Shown here: in pieces, positions 8,917 to 17,222 of the stretch
Position numbering within the stretch: the stretch's first letter is position 1
Layout of the letters: every line of letters begins with the position of its first letter
NCBI RefSeq assembly: GCF_025466085.1
Contig: NZ_JANLOD010000048.1
Span: 124,001-188,000, forward strand
Origin: Pseudomonas sp. 14P_8.1_Bac3
GTDB lineage: Bacteria; Pseudomonadota; Gammaproteobacteria; Pseudomonadales; Pseudomonadaceae
Reading direction: 5' to 3'
DNA length: 64,000 nucleotides
The notes under the pieces: model-generated
What the model saw: the letters and a program-made list of their open reading frames with translations, nothing else
What the model was told of the DNA's origin: nothing
Databases searched by the model: none
Program-made: the position numbers and the translations under genes

Positions 8917-9187
8917 GTTGGAGTTTTCTGAAAAAGCATTCAAGGAGTGGAAGAAGCTCGGTGCAAACCTCAGAGACCAATTCAAAAGAAAGCTTCAACA
9001 GCGGCTGATCAACCCGCACGTTCCTGCGGACCATCTGTGTGGGTTAGGGAATGCTTACAAAATCAAACTACGTAGCGCGGGTTATCGACTGGTTTATCGC
9101 GTAGTTGATGAGGTGCTGATCGTGACCGTAATAGCGGTGGGTAAGAGGGAGCATGGAGATGTTTACAAGGATGCCAGCGATCGCTAG
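8906..9187 (+). CDS. Type II toxin, RelE/ParE family
   Basis: A 93-residue basic protein with the RelE fold signature: MTYELEFSEKAFKEWKKLG, then RLINPHVPADHLCGLGNAYKIKLRSAGYRLVY split over strands 2-3, and the C-terminal VIAVGKREHGDVYKDA. RelE proteins cleave mRNA at the ribosomal A site. The Arg/Tyr residues in LRSAGYRLVYRV and the terminal Lys/Arg-Tyr set fit an active toxin. It overlaps the antitoxin gene. Confidence 0.9.
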   Translation: MTYELEFSEKAFKEWKKLGANLRDQFKRKLQQRLINPHVPADHLCGLGNAYKIKLRSAGYRLVYRVVDEVLIVTVIAVGKREHGDVYKDASDR

Positions 9188-9234
9188 CTGTGCTTCGATT
9201 TCATCGTGGACCAGGATTGTCTTTATAAGGAAAT

Positions 9235-10086
9235 ATGATGGCTGTCAGTAACGTAGAACCTGTTCTTCCGCAGTTGACCGCAATCCTTGAGGTCATGAAG
9301 TATTGTCTTCCCCTTATGCTGGTCCTGCTGCTTACCTGGTATGGCTACTTAAGAGCAGCTTCCGGTTTCTTCCTGATCGAACGCATTTGGCGATTGATAG
9401 GCGGTGGTAAGGAGTTCTCCAGTGATTTTCTCAACCAACAATGGTCTGCCGTCAAGGACCTCGAAAGTTTCCGATTCAAAACAGGCATACGACTGGATAG
9501 CTATGAGCAAATGCTTGAGTTGCTCGAACGAATTAAACGCCATGACATCAACATCGCTCAATTGATCCGCGGCAGAAAGTACTTTGATGCAAATCTCCTA
9601 GTGATGCGTAATCCTGATTTGAACAGCTGGAAAGGTCGTCATGGCACCGGCTTGGTGCTGGCCATGCTTCTCATGGTTTTGAGCATGATCGCCATAATCC
9701 CTGATTATGCGGTTTTGACTATGAAAAAGAGTGATATCACTTTTATGGTGCGGGAAGACTCGGCTAAATCCTTTCTTTCTGACGACTGGGTATTGAAGCC
9801 AGAAAACTGCATCAGGCCGACCGTTCGGCCAGACGATGAAATCAAGCAACTGGTCTGCGGAGTATTTGCCAGCGAAGCAGATGGGCGTTATGTCCGGAAC
9901 ATCATTTTCGAGCAACGAGCCTTGTCCGGAATTTTTCTGACTTTGGGTTTTTGGGGCTTTGTATCCATGATCGTTGCAGGCAGCAAAGCACAAGCTGCAC
10001 GGCGCGTGTTCGAACAATTCACTCGAAGAATGCCTGCATCGGGCGAAAAACTGAATCCGTGGATGCGCGGTGAGCCTGCACCTTGA
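9235..10086 (+). CDS. Membrane protein of unknown function
   Basis: A 283-residue protein with three apparent membrane spans: about residues 22-40 (LPLMLVLLLTWYGYL), about 138-160 (GTGLVLAMLLMVLSMIAII) and about 228-250 (SGIFLTLGFWGFVSMIVAG). Between spans 2 and 3 is a soluble loop with two cysteines (ENCIRP, QLVCG) that could form a disulfide if periplasmic. I do not recognise the family with confidence. The ATG at 9235 has AAGGA upstream. It lies 47 bp after the toxin gene; whether it belongs to that transcript is unclear. Base composition is less G/C-rich than the neighbours. Confidence 0.75.
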   Translation: MMAVSNVEPVLPQLTAILEVMKYCLPLMLVLLLTWYGYLRAASGFFLIERIWRLIGGGKEFSSDFLNQQWSAVKDLESFRFKTGIRLDSYEQMLELLERIKRHDINIAQLIRGRKYFDANLLVMRNPDLNSWKGRHGTGLVLAMLLMVLSMIAIIPDYAVLTMKKSDITFMVREDSAKSFLSDDWVLKPENCIRPTVRPDDEIKQLVCGVFASEADGRYVRNIIFEQRALSGIFLTLGFWGFVSMIVAGSKAQAARRVFEQFTRRMPASGEKLNPWMRGEPAP

Positions 10087-10142
10087 TGACGCTGTTCCTC
10101 TGCATTCCCACTTAGGATGTAGGCGGGCGTTTTAATCACCCC

Positions 10143-10204
10143 TTCGCGAGCAGGTTCGCTCCCACTGGAGAATGCTTCCAATGTGGGAGCTGCCTCTAGC
10201 GAAG
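10143..10204. repeat. Degenerate REPIN
   Basis: Left arm TTCGCGAGCAGGTTCGCTCC is close to consensus; the right arm GGGAGCTGCCTCTAGCGAA has diverged. The rest of the 405-bp gap (10205-10491) holds a promoter region for the ABC operon and a minus-strand open frame that I do not accept as a gene. Confidence 0.75.
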
Positions 10205-10409
10205 ACGACCTGTTGAACTCCACGATATCGATAAACCCACCCGCGCCATTTTGAGCCACCCAACTGCCTTTGTGGTGCAAGTACCCGCTCTGTGTGGCCA
10301 ACGGTAGCGCTACGCCGCTGCCTCGTTTGGTAACGTTGTTGCCACGCATTATTCCATCTGTTTGATTCAAAACACTTTTCATTTACCCCTGCCTTCCCGC
10401 TACAACCTG

Positions 10410-10425
10410 TGGCACACTTTCTGCT
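10410..10425 (+). promoter_or_regulatory. Candidate sigma-54 promoter for the ABC transporter operon
   Basis: TGGCAC ACTTT CTGCT has GG and GC exactly 10 bases apart, as in the -24/-12 consensus, with one mismatch in the -12 box (C for T). It lies 67 bp before the start of the binding-protein gene. A repeat of TTCCG with CGGAA (10451-10455 and 10462-10466; also TATTCCG at 10428-10434) sits just downstream and could be an operator. Sigma-54 control would suit a nitrogen-source pathway. Confidence 0.5.
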
Positions 10426-10491
10426 GTCTATTCCGTTGTTACATACCTGGTTCCGGTATAGCGGAATAAACATCATCCTGGAGTGCTTGCC

Positions 10492-11340
10492 ATGCATCGC
10501 CGACCTTCCTTGTTTAAAGCGTGTGTTTTTCTCTTTGCAGCTTCGGCTGCTGCCGTGGGCGTGGCCCAAGCGGCGGACAGCAAGCTCGATAGCGTGCTGG
10601 CCCGCGGGAAATTGATCGTGGGGACGGGCAGTACCAACGCGCCGTGGCACTTCCAGGGAGCGGATGGCAAGTTGCAGGGTTTTGATATCGATATCGGGCA
10701 CATGATTGCCAAGGGCCTGTTCAATGACCCGGCCAAGGTCGAGTACGTGGTGCAGTCGTCCGATGCGCGGATTCCCAATCTGTTGACTGACAAAGTCGAC
10801 ATCAGCTGCCAGTTCATCACCGTCACCGCCAGTCGCGCGCAGCAGGTGGCGTTCACGCTGCCGTACTACCGCGAAGGCGTCGGCCTGCTGTTACCGGCCA
10901 ACAGCAAGTACAAGGAAATCGAAGACCTGAAATCCGCTGGTGACAGCGTGACCGTAGCGGTGCTGCAGAACGTGTACGCCGAAGAGCTGGTGCATCAGGC
11001 GTTGCCGAAAGCCAAGGTCGATCAGTACGACAGCGTGGACCTGATGTACCAGGCCGTGAATTCGGGTCGAGCCGACGCAGCGGCCACCGATCAGTCGTCG
11101 GTGAAATACCTGATGGTGCAGAACCCTGGTCGCTATCGCAGCCCGACTTACGCCTGGAGCCCGCAAACCTACGCCTGTGCGGTCAAACGCGGCGATCAGG
11201 ACTGGCTGAACTTCGTCAATACCACCTTGCATGAAGCCATGACCGGCGTTGAATTCCCGGCTTACGCGGCATCCTTCAAGCAGTGGTTCGGTGTCGATCT
11301 GCCGACCCCGGCCATCGGTTTCCCTGTCGAATTCAAATGA
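10492..11340 (+). CDS. Polar amino acid-type ABC transporter, periplasmic binding protein
   Basis: A 282-residue SBP_bac_3 protein. A signal peptide with hydrophobic core FLFAASAAAVGVAQA is cut near residue 24. The mature domain has family features LIVGTGSTNAPWHF, GFDIDIGHMIAKGL and SSDARIPNLLTDKVDI. The ATG at 10492 follows TGGAG. It is first in an operon with two permeases and an ATPase. A GC-rich hairpin between this gene and the first permease probably keeps this message more abundant. Context suggests an amino sugar acid ligand (see findings). Confidence 0.9.
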   Translation: MHRRPSLFKACVFLFAASAAAVGVAQAADSKLDSVLARGKLIVGTGSTNAPWHFQGADGKLQGFDIDIGHMIAKGLFNDPAKVEYVVQSSDARIPNLLTDKVDISCQFITVTASRAQQVAFTLPYYREGVGLLLPANSKYKEIEDLKSAGDSVTVAVLQNVYAEELVHQALPKAKVDQYDSVDLMYQAVNSGRADAAATDQSSVKYLMVQNPGRYRSPTYAWSPQTYACAVKRGDQDWLNFVNTTLHEAMTGVEFPAYAASFKQWFGVDLPTPAIGFPVEFK

Positions 11341-11351
11341 TCCCGTGAGAG

Positions 11352-11374
11352 CGGGGCGGTGCTGAATCGCCCCG
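11352..11374 (+). terminator. Intercistronic hairpin after the binding-protein gene (no T-tract)
   Basis: CGGGGCG (11352-11358) pairs with CGCCCCG (11368-11374) around a 9-base loop, without a following T run. This is more likely an RNA-stabilising or partly terminating structure than a full terminator. Confidence 0.55.
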
Positions 11375-11392
11375 TTCAAGGTACTGCTGACC

Positions 11393-12055
11393 ATGAACTA
11401 TCAGTTGAACTTTGCCGCCGTGTGGCGCGATTTCGATACCTTGCTGGCGGGGCTCGGTCTGGGCCTGGAGCTGGCACTGGTGTCGATCGCCATCGGCTGC
11501 GTGATCGGCCTGATGATGGCGTTTGCCTTGCTGTCAAAGCACCGCACGCTTCGGGTGCTGGCGTCGGTGTATGTGACGGTGATCCGCAATACGCCGATTC
11601 TGGTATTGATTCTGTTGATCTACTTTGCACTGCCCAGCCTCGGTATCCGCCTGGACAAGATTCCCTCGTTCATAATCACCCTGTCGTTGTACGCCGGGGC
11701 GTACCTGACCGAAGTGTTCCGCGGCGGCTTGCTGAGCATTCCCAAGGGCCAGCGCGAAGCCGGTCTGGCGATCGGCCTCGGCGAGTGGCAGGTCAAGGCC
11801 TACGTCACCGTGCCGGTGATGCTGCGCAATGTGCTGCCGGCGCTGTCGAACAACTTCATTTCGCTGTTCAAGGACACCTCGCTGGCGGCGGCGATTGCCG
11901 TGCCGGAGCTGACCTATTACGCGCGCAAGATCAATGTCGAGAGCTACCGGGTGATTGAAACCTGGCTGGTGACCACAGCGCTCTATGTTGCGGCCTGTTA
12001 CCTCATTGCCATGCTGCTGCGTTACCTCGAGCAGCGTCTGGCGATTCGCCGATAG
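11393..12055 (+). CDS. Amino acid ABC transporter permease
   Basis: A 220-residue HisM/GlnP-type permease with about five spans. The N-terminal half carries the LxxGLxxGLELALVSIAIG pattern, and the EAA loop is GQREAGLAIGLGEWQVKAYVTVP, which docks on the ATPase. It is separated by 9 bp from the second permease gene, so the two form a heterodimer. Confidence 0.92.
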   Translation: MNYQLNFAAVWRDFDTLLAGLGLGLELALVSIAIGCVIGLMMAFALLSKHRTLRVLASVYVTVIRNTPILVLILLIYFALPSLGIRLDKIPSFIITLSLYAGAYLTEVFRGGLLSIPKGQREAGLAIGLGEWQVKAYVTVPVMLRNVLPALSNNFISLFKDTSLAAAIAVPELTYYARKINVESYRVIETWLVTTALYVAACYLIAMLLRYLEQRLAIRR

Positions 12056-12064
12056 GAGGCCCCC

Positions 12065-12727
12065 ATGTACGAATCACCCAGTTGGTTGCATGAGTTATGG
12101 GTTGCCCGCGACGTGCTGTGGCAAGGCTTTCTGACCAGTGTGCAGGTGTCGGCCCTGGCCATTTTGCTGGGCACGGTGGTCGGCATTGTCACCGGTCTGG
12201 TGCTGACTTACGGCAATGTCTGGATGCGCGCGCCGTTTCGTTTTTACGTCGACCTGATCCGCGGTACGCCGGTGTTCGTGCTGGTGCTGGCCTGCTTTTA
12301 TATGGCGCCGGCGCTGGGCTGGCAGATCAGTGCGTTCCAGGCGGGTGCCTTGGGGCTGACGTTGTTCTGCGGTTCTCACGTCGCCGAGATTGTGCGCGGC
12401 GCTTTGCAGGCGTTGCCCAGCGGTCAGATGGAAGCGAGCAAGGCCATCGGCCTGACGTTCTACCAATCCCTCGGCTATGTGCTGTTGCCTCAGGCGTTGC
12501 GGCAGATTCTGCCGACCTGGGTCAACTCGTCGACCGAAATCGTCAAGGCCTCGACCTTGCTCTCGGTGATCGGTGTGGCCGAGCTGCTGCTCAGCACCCA
12601 GCAGATCATCGCCCGGACGTTCATGACCCTGGAGTTTTACCTGTTCGCCGGATTTCTGTTTTTCGTCATCAACTACGCCATCGAATTACTCGGCCGGCAC
12701 ATTGAAAAGCGGGTGGCCTTGCCATGA
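12065..12727 (+). CDS. Amino acid ABC transporter permease
   Basis: The second 220-residue permease of the HisM/GlnP type. It has an EAA loop [23 protein letters not shown] and a conserved [10 protein letters not shown] segment before it. An AGGAGGCCC Shine-Dalgarno sequence precedes the ATG. The 3' end overlaps the ATPase start by 4 bases (ATGA). Confidence 0.92.
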   Translation: MYESPSWLHELWVARDVLWQGFLTSVQVSALAILLGTVVGIVTGLVLTYGNVWMRAPFRFYVDLIRGTPVFVLVLACFYMAPALGWQISAFQAGALGLTLFCGSHVAEIVRGALQALPSGQMEASKAIGLTFYQSLGYVLLPQALRQILPTWVNSSTEIVKASTLLSVIGVAELLLSTQQIIARTFMTLEFYLFAGFLFFVINYAIELLGRHIEKRVALP

Positions 12728-13515
12728 CTCAACCTTCCAACACTCAAAACGGCCAGGCCCTGCTGGACATTCGCGGCCTGCACAAACAATACGGCAAGCT
12801 CGAAGTGCTCAAGGGCGTCGACCTGAGCATGCAGCGCGGCAACGTCGTGACGTTGATCGGCTCCAGCGGTTCGGGCAAGACCACGCTGCTGCGTTGCGTG
12901 AACATGCTCGAAGAATTCCAGGGCGGGCAGATCGTGCTCGATGGCGAGTCCATCGGTTATGACGAGGTCAACGGCAAACGCGTGCGTCACGCGGAAAAGG
13001 TCATCGCTCGCCATCGCGCCATGACCGGCATGGCGTTCCAGCAGTTCAACCTGTTCCCGCACCTCACTGCGTTGCAGAACGTCACCCTGGGCCTGTTGAA
13101 GGTCAAGAAGCTGCACAAGGACGAGGCCGTGGCGCTCGCCGAAAAATGGCTGGAGCGCGTCGGCCTGCTCGAGCGCCGCGATCACTATCCGGGCCAGTTG
13201 TCCGGCGGCCAGCAGCAGCGGGTGGCGATCGCCCGGGCCATCGCGATGAACCCGAGCCTGATGCTGTTCGACGAAGTCACCTCGGCCCTCGACCCGGAAC
13301 TGGTCGGTGAAGTGCTGAACGTGATCAAGGGCCTGGCGGACGAAGGCATGACCATGCTGCTGGTGACCCACGAAATGCGTTTTGCGTTCGAGGTCTCGGA
13401 CAAGATCGTTTTCATGAACCAGGGGCGGATCGAAGAGCAGGGGCCACCCAAGGAACTGTTCGAACGCCCGCAATCGCCGCGTCTGGCGGAATTTCTCAAG
13501 AACACGCGTTTTTGA
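12724..13515 (+). CDS. Amino acid ABC transporter ATP-binding protein
   Basis: A 263-residue ABC ATPase of the polar amino acid family. Walker A is GSSGSGKTT, the signature LSGGQQQR, Walker [15 protein letters not shown], and the switch His is in [10 protein letters not shown]. Coupled to the upstream permease by a 4-base overlap. Energises uptake through the two permeases. Confidence 0.94.
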   Translation: MTQPSNTQNGQALLDIRGLHKQYGKLEVLKGVDLSMQRGNVVTLIGSSGSGKTTLLRCVNMLEEFQGGQIVLDGESIGYDEVNGKRVRHAEKVIARHRAMTGMAFQQFNLFPHLTALQNVTLGLLKVKKLHKDEAVALAEKWLERVGLLERRDHYPGQLSGGQQQRVAIARAIAMNPSLMLFDEVTSALDPELVGEVLNVIKGLADEGMTMLLVTHEMRFAFEVSDKIVFMNQGRIEEQGPPKELFERPQSPRLAEFLKNTRF

Positions 13516-13545
13516 CCTTTCACTTTTCAATCAGGAGAAACACTC

Positions 13546-13935
13546 ATGAGCATTACTCGTTACGGCACCGGCAGCACCGCCGCTGGCGGTCAGCCTCGCC
13601 CGTTCGCCCGCGCCGTTGAGGCTGATGGCTGGCTGCACGTTTCCGGGCAGGTGCCGGCGCTGGACGGCGAGATCATTACCGGTGGCATCGTCGAACAGAC
13701 CCACCAGACCATGAAGAACCTGATCGCGATTCTCGAAGAGGCGGGTTATGGCCTCGAAGATGTCGTGCGTGCTGGCGTCTGGCTGGAGGATCCGCGGGAT
13801 TTCACCAGCTTCAACAAAGTGTTCTCCGAGTATTTCAAACCCGAACACGCGCCGGCACGGGCCTGCGTGCAGGCGAACATGATGGTCGACTGCAAGGTCG
13901 AGATCGACTGCATTGCCTACAAGAAAAAGGCCTGA
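13546..13935 (+). CDS. RidA (YjgF/YER057c/UK114) family enamine/imine deaminase
   Basis: A 129-residue RidA-family protein. The catalytic Arg is R105 (APARACVQ), at the same position as in E. coli RidA. It hydrolyses reactive enamine/imine intermediates released by PLP-dependent dehydratases. It lies 30 bp after the transporter ATPase, with AGGAG upstream of the ATG. Its place next to a DSD1-fold PLP enzyme argues that it finishes the deamination step of that enzyme. Confidence 0.9.
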   Translation: MSITRYGTGSTAAGGQPRPFARAVEADGWLHVSGQVPALDGEIITGGIVEQTHQTMKNLIAILEEAGYGLEDVVRAGVWLEDPRDFTSFNKVFSEYFKPEHAPARACVQANMMVDCKVEIDCIAYKKKA

Positions 13936-13948
13936 GCCGAGGTGGCTT

Positions 13949-14015
13949 CATCGCCAGCAGGCTGGCTCCCATAGGGAAACGCATTCCAAATGTGGGAGCC
14001 AGTCTGCTGGCGATG
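13949..14015. repeat. REPIN, CGCCAGCA-type arms
   Basis: Inverted pair CATCGCCAGCAGGCTGGCTC / GAGCCAGTCTGCTGGCGATG between ridA and the IclR gene. This is the second REP type of the window (CCAGC core). Confidence 0.88.
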
Positions 14016-14078
14016 GCGGCCTTACAGCCATCGCTGAACCCCAGGTAAACTCCCGGCACTTTAATGGGAACCACTGAC

Positions 14079-14843
14079 ATGACCGAAGACACCATCAAGC
14101 GCCGGGCCCGCGGTCTGGACCGGGCGTTCGATATCCTCGATTTCCTCAAGGAAATCGGCCAGCCGCTGCGCCCGAATGAAATCGCCAGCGGCATTGGCAG
14201 TCCAAAATCCACGGTCTACGAACTGGTGGCCTCGCTGCTGGAACGGCGCATTCTCGAACCCGTGGGCAAGGAAGGTCACGTCTACCTCGGCCGGCAGCTG
14301 TACTTCCTCGGCCAGGCGCACCTGCGCCATTTCGACCTGACCCGCGAGGCCGATCATGCCTTGCAGGAGATCGTCAGCCAGACCCATGAAACGGCGCAGA
14401 TGTGCCTGCTCAACGGGCGCAAATACACCGTGGCGCTGATGAAAGAGGGCGTGCGGCATTTCCGCATTTCCTCGGACATCGGCGAGAACGCGCCCATTCC
14501 CTGGACGGCCTCCGGACGCCTGTTGTTGGCGCACCTGAGCGACCAGGAAATCATCGACCTGATCGACCACGACGACTTCATCCTGCCCAACGGCGAACGC
14601 CTGCCGCTGGAGCAGTTTCTCGGGGAAATCCGTCAGGCGCACATCGATGGGTTCTTTTCCTTCGACAGCGTTGCCGACACCTTCACCCATTGCTTCGCCG
14701 CCCCGGTGAAAGACCCCAACGGCATCGCGATTGCGACCCTGTGCATCGTCGCGCCACGGGCCGATGCCAAGACCCATTACACCGACTACCGCCGGGTGCT
14801 GATCGACAGCGCCAACAGCCTCGCCCGGCGGATCAACGAATAA
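14079..14843 (+). CDS. IclR family transcriptional regulator
   Basis: A 254-residue IclR regulator: N-terminal winged helix (about residues 8-65, LDRAFDILDFLKEIGQPLRPNEIA) and a C-terminal ligand-binding GAF-like domain (about 75-250) with the family tract IPWTASGRLLLAHLS. I chose the ATG at 14079, preceded by GGGAA, over one at 14064 that lacks a binding site. IclR proteins commonly sense sugar acids or aromatic acids. Here the regulator sits inside the sugar-acid-like gene cluster and probably controls it. Confidence 0.9.
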   Translation: MTEDTIKRRARGLDRAFDILDFLKEIGQPLRPNEIASGIGSPKSTVYELVASLLERRILEPVGKEGHVYLGRQLYFLGQAHLRHFDLTREADHALQEIVSQTHETAQMCLLNGRKYTVALMKEGVRHFRISSDIGENAPIPWTASGRLLLAHLSDQEIIDLIDHDDFILPNGERLPLEQFLGEIRQAHIDGFFSFDSVADTFTHCFAAPVKDPNGIAIATLCIVAPRADAKTHYTDYRRVLIDSANSLARRINE

Positions 14844-14882
14844 CAGCGGCTGCCTGCAGCCGCGAATGTGAGGAGTTTGACC

Positions 14883-16100
14883 ATGACTACTGCCCAACCG
14901 ACTGCCGCCGTGGAAAAGGGCTTTGCCCAGACCGGCGCCCATCTGGTGCGTGATGTCAGCCTGCCGGCGCTGGTGCTGCACCGCGAAGCGCTGGAACACA
15001 ACATTCGCTGGATGCAGACGTTCGTCAGCAACAGCGGCGCCGAACTCGCGCCCCATGGCAAGACCAGCATGACCCCGGCGCTGTTCCGCCGCCAACTGGA
15101 CGCCGGCGCCTGGGGCATCACCCTCGCCAGCGCCACGCAAACCCGCGCCGCGTATGCCCATGGCGTGCGCCGGGTGCTGATGGCCAACCAACTGGTCGGT
15201 ACGCCGAACATGGCGTTGATTGCAGATCTGCTGGCGGACCCGACGTTCGATTTCCACTGCATGGTCGATCACCCGGACAACGTCGCCGACCTCGGTGCCT
15301 ATTTCGCGTCGCGCGGCGTGCGGTTGAACGTGATGATCGAGTACGGCGTGGTCGGCGGTCGTTGCGGTTGCCGCTCTGAAGAGGAAGTGGTCGCCCTGGC
15401 CAAGGCCATCAACGCGCAACCGGCGCTGGCGTTGACTGGAATCGAAGGCTACGAAGGTGTGATCCATGGCGACCATGCGGTGACCGGGATCCGCGAATTT
15501 GCCGCGTCGCTGGTACGTCTGGCGGTGCAGTTGCAGGACAGCGGTGCGTTCGCCATTGCGAAGCCGATCATTACTGCGTCGGGCTCGGCCTGGTACGACC
15601 TGATCGCTGAATCCTTCGAAGCGCAAAACGCCGCTGGCCGCTTCCTCAGCGTGTTGCGCCCGGGGAGCTACGTGGCGCATGACCATGGCATCTACAAAGA
15701 AGCGCAATGCTGCGTACTCGACCGTCGCAGCGATCTGCACGAAGGCCTGCGCCCGGCGCTGGAAGTCTGGGCTCACGTGCAGTCGTTGCCGGAGCCGGGT
15801 TTCGCGGTGATTGCCCTGGGCAAGCGCGACGTGGCGTATGACGCCGGCCTGCCGGTGCCTTTGTTGCGTTACAAGGCCGGTGTGGTGCCGGCGACGGGCG
15901 ACGATGTCAGCGCCTGCAAGGTGACGGCGGTGATGGACCAGCATGCGTTCATGACCGTGGCGCCGGGGGTTGAGTTGCGCGTGGGCGACATCATTTCGTT
16001 CGGCACATCGCACCCGTGCCTGACGTTCGACAAGTGGCGCACCGGGTGCCTCGTTGATGAGCAGTTGAATGTCATCGAAACCATGGAAACCTGTTTCTAA
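14883..16100 (+). CDS. PLP-dependent DSD1-fold enzyme (D-threonine aldolase / D-serine dehydratase-like); candidate D-glucosaminate dehydratase
   Basis: A 405-residue fold-type III PLP enzyme. The PLP lysine is K60 in APHGKTSM (compare RPHGKTHK in D-threonine aldolases). The C-terminal metal site is SHPC with H377 and C379, as in Zn-dependent DSD1-type D-serine dehydratase. A DQHAFM segment precedes it. AGGAG stands 8 bases before the ATG. Family members act on D-configured beta-hydroxy amino acids. With RidA and a KDG-type kinase beside it, loss of water and ammonia from D-glucosaminate to give 2-keto-3-deoxygluconate is a coherent role. D-threonine or D-serine remain alternatives. Confidence 0.85.
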   Translation: MTTAQPTAAVEKGFAQTGAHLVRDVSLPALVLHREALEHNIRWMQTFVSNSGAELAPHGKTSMTPALFRRQLDAGAWGITLASATQTRAAYAHGVRRVLMANQLVGTPNMALIADLLADPTFDFHCMVDHPDNVADLGAYFASRGVRLNVMIEYGVVGGRCGCRSEEEVVALAKAINAQPALALTGIEGYEGVIHGDHAVTGIREFAASLVRLAVQLQDSGAFAIAKPIITASGSAWYDLIAESFEAQNAAGRFLSVLRPGSYVAHDHGIYKEAQCCVLDRRSDLHEGLRPALEVWAHVQSLPEPGFAVIALGKRDVAYDAGLPVPLLRYKAGVVPATGDDVSACKVTAVMDQHAFMTVAPGVELRVGDIISFGTSHPCLTFDKWRTGCLVDEQLNVIETMETCF

Positions 16101-16121
16101 GTCCGAAACCGAGACGTGGCC

Positions 16122-16185
16122 TTCGCGAGCAAGCCCGCTCCCACATTGGAATGGGACCCGATGTGGGAGCGGGCTTGCCCGCGAA
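16122..16185. repeat. REPIN between the PLP enzyme and kinase genes
   Basis: Inverted pair TTCGCGAGCAAGCCCGCTCC / GGAGCGGGCTTGCCCGCGAA with a short spacer. Confidence 0.9.
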
Positions 16186-16234
16186 GACGCCTTGTAAGAC
16201 ACCAAAAATGCATCGGACAGACTGAGAAAGAATC

Positions 16235-17152
16235 ATGACTACCATCACCCCCCCACGCATCGCCCTGATCGGCGAATGCATGATCGAACTGCAACACCGC
16301 GCCGACGGCAGCCTGCAACAAAGCTTCGGTGGCGATACCCTCAACACTGCGGTCTACCTGTCCCGCGAACTCGGCGAGCGTGGCGCGGTGGATTACGTCA
16401 CCGCCCTGGGCGATGACAGCTTCAGCGACGCCATGTGCCAAAGCTGGGCCAACGAAAATATCGGCCTGGGCATGGTCCAGCGCTTGCCCGGTCGCTTGCC
16501 CGGTTTGTACTGCATCCAGACCGATGCCGCCGGTGAACGCCGCTTTCTCTACTGGCGCAACGAAGCCGCGGTCCGCGATTGCTTCACCACACCGGCGGCG
16601 GTGCCGATTCTCGCGGCGCTGCCCGATTACGACGTGCTGTATTTCAGCGGCATTACTCTGGCGGTGCTGGGTGTGCAAGGTCGGGCGAAGTTGCTGGAAA
16701 CTCTGGTCGAAGCCCGACAGCGGGGCGCGCGGATCGTGTTCGACAACAACTACCGGCCGCGTCTATGGACATCGATAGAGGAAGCGCGGGCGGCGTATCG
16801 CAGCGTGCTGCCGTATGTCGACCTGGCATTGCTGACCGTGGATGACGAACAGGCGCTGTTCCATTTTTCCGATAGCGAGGCGGTGTTTGCCGCGTACGAA
16901 CAGATCGGCACGCCGGAAGTGGTGCTCAAACGCGGTGCCGAGGCCTGTCTGATTCGTTGTCAGGGTGAGTCGTTCGAGGTGCCGGCGCAAAAGGTTGAGC
17001 GGGTGGTGGACACCACGGCGGCGGGGGATTCGTTCAGTGCGGCGTATCTGGCCAGTCGGCTCAAGGGTGGTAGCCCGGTGGAGGCGGCCGAGGCCGGGCA
17101 TCGGTTGGCGAGTCGGGTGATTCAGGTGCCGGGGGCGCTGATCCCCGGATAA
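16235..17152 (+). CDS. kdgK: PfkB-family sugar kinase, 2-dehydro-3-deoxygluconokinase type
   Basis: A 305-residue ribokinase-fold kinase. It opens with IALIGECMIELQ and GGDTLNTAVYL, typical of KDG kinases, and ends with the PfkB signature DTTAAGDSFSAAYLA. The catalytic Asp is D265 in AAGD (262-265). KdgK phosphorylates 2-keto-3-deoxygluconate to KDPG for the Entner-Doudoroff aldolase. It is the last gene of the cluster and would link the PLP enzyme product to central metabolism. Confidence 0.88.
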   Translation: MTTITPPRIALIGECMIELQHRADGSLQQSFGGDTLNTAVYLSRELGERGAVDYVTALGDDSFSDAMCQSWANENIGLGMVQRLPGRLPGLYCIQTDAAGERRFLYWRNEAAVRDCFTTPAAVPILAALPDYDVLYFSGITLAVLGVQGRAKLLETLVEARQRGARIVFDNNYRPRLWTSIEEARAAYRSVLPYVDLALLTVDDEQALFHFSDSEAVFAAYEQIGTPEVVLKRGAEACLIRCQGESFEVPAQKVERVVDTTAAGDSFSAAYLASRLKGGSPVEAAEAGHRLASRVIQVPGALIPG

Positions 17153-17182
17153 GAGCTGGATGGCTGTCTGCTTCGCAGTCGG

Positions 17183-17202
17183 TTCGCGAGCAAGCCCGCG
17201 AA
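17183..17202. repeat. Truncated single REP
   Basis: TTCGCGAGCAAGCCCGCGAA has lost the CTCCCACA tail but still makes a perfect 6-bp stem (TTCGCG/CGCGAA). It lies between the convergent kdgK and ppiC genes. Confidence 0.7.
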
Positions 17203-17222
17203 GAGGCCCTCAAGCCAACCGC

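Noticed and set aside
9888..10382. 164-residue minus-strand frame upstream of the ABC operon
   Set aside because: It runs through a REP element and the end of the membrane-protein gene, has no recognisable family and overlaps the candidate promoter.
14061..16205. 714-residue minus-strand open frame
   Set aside because: It is antisense to the IclR and PLP-enzyme genes, which have clear motifs. High GC gives long antisense frames; the translation is His/Arg/Gln-rich without domains.
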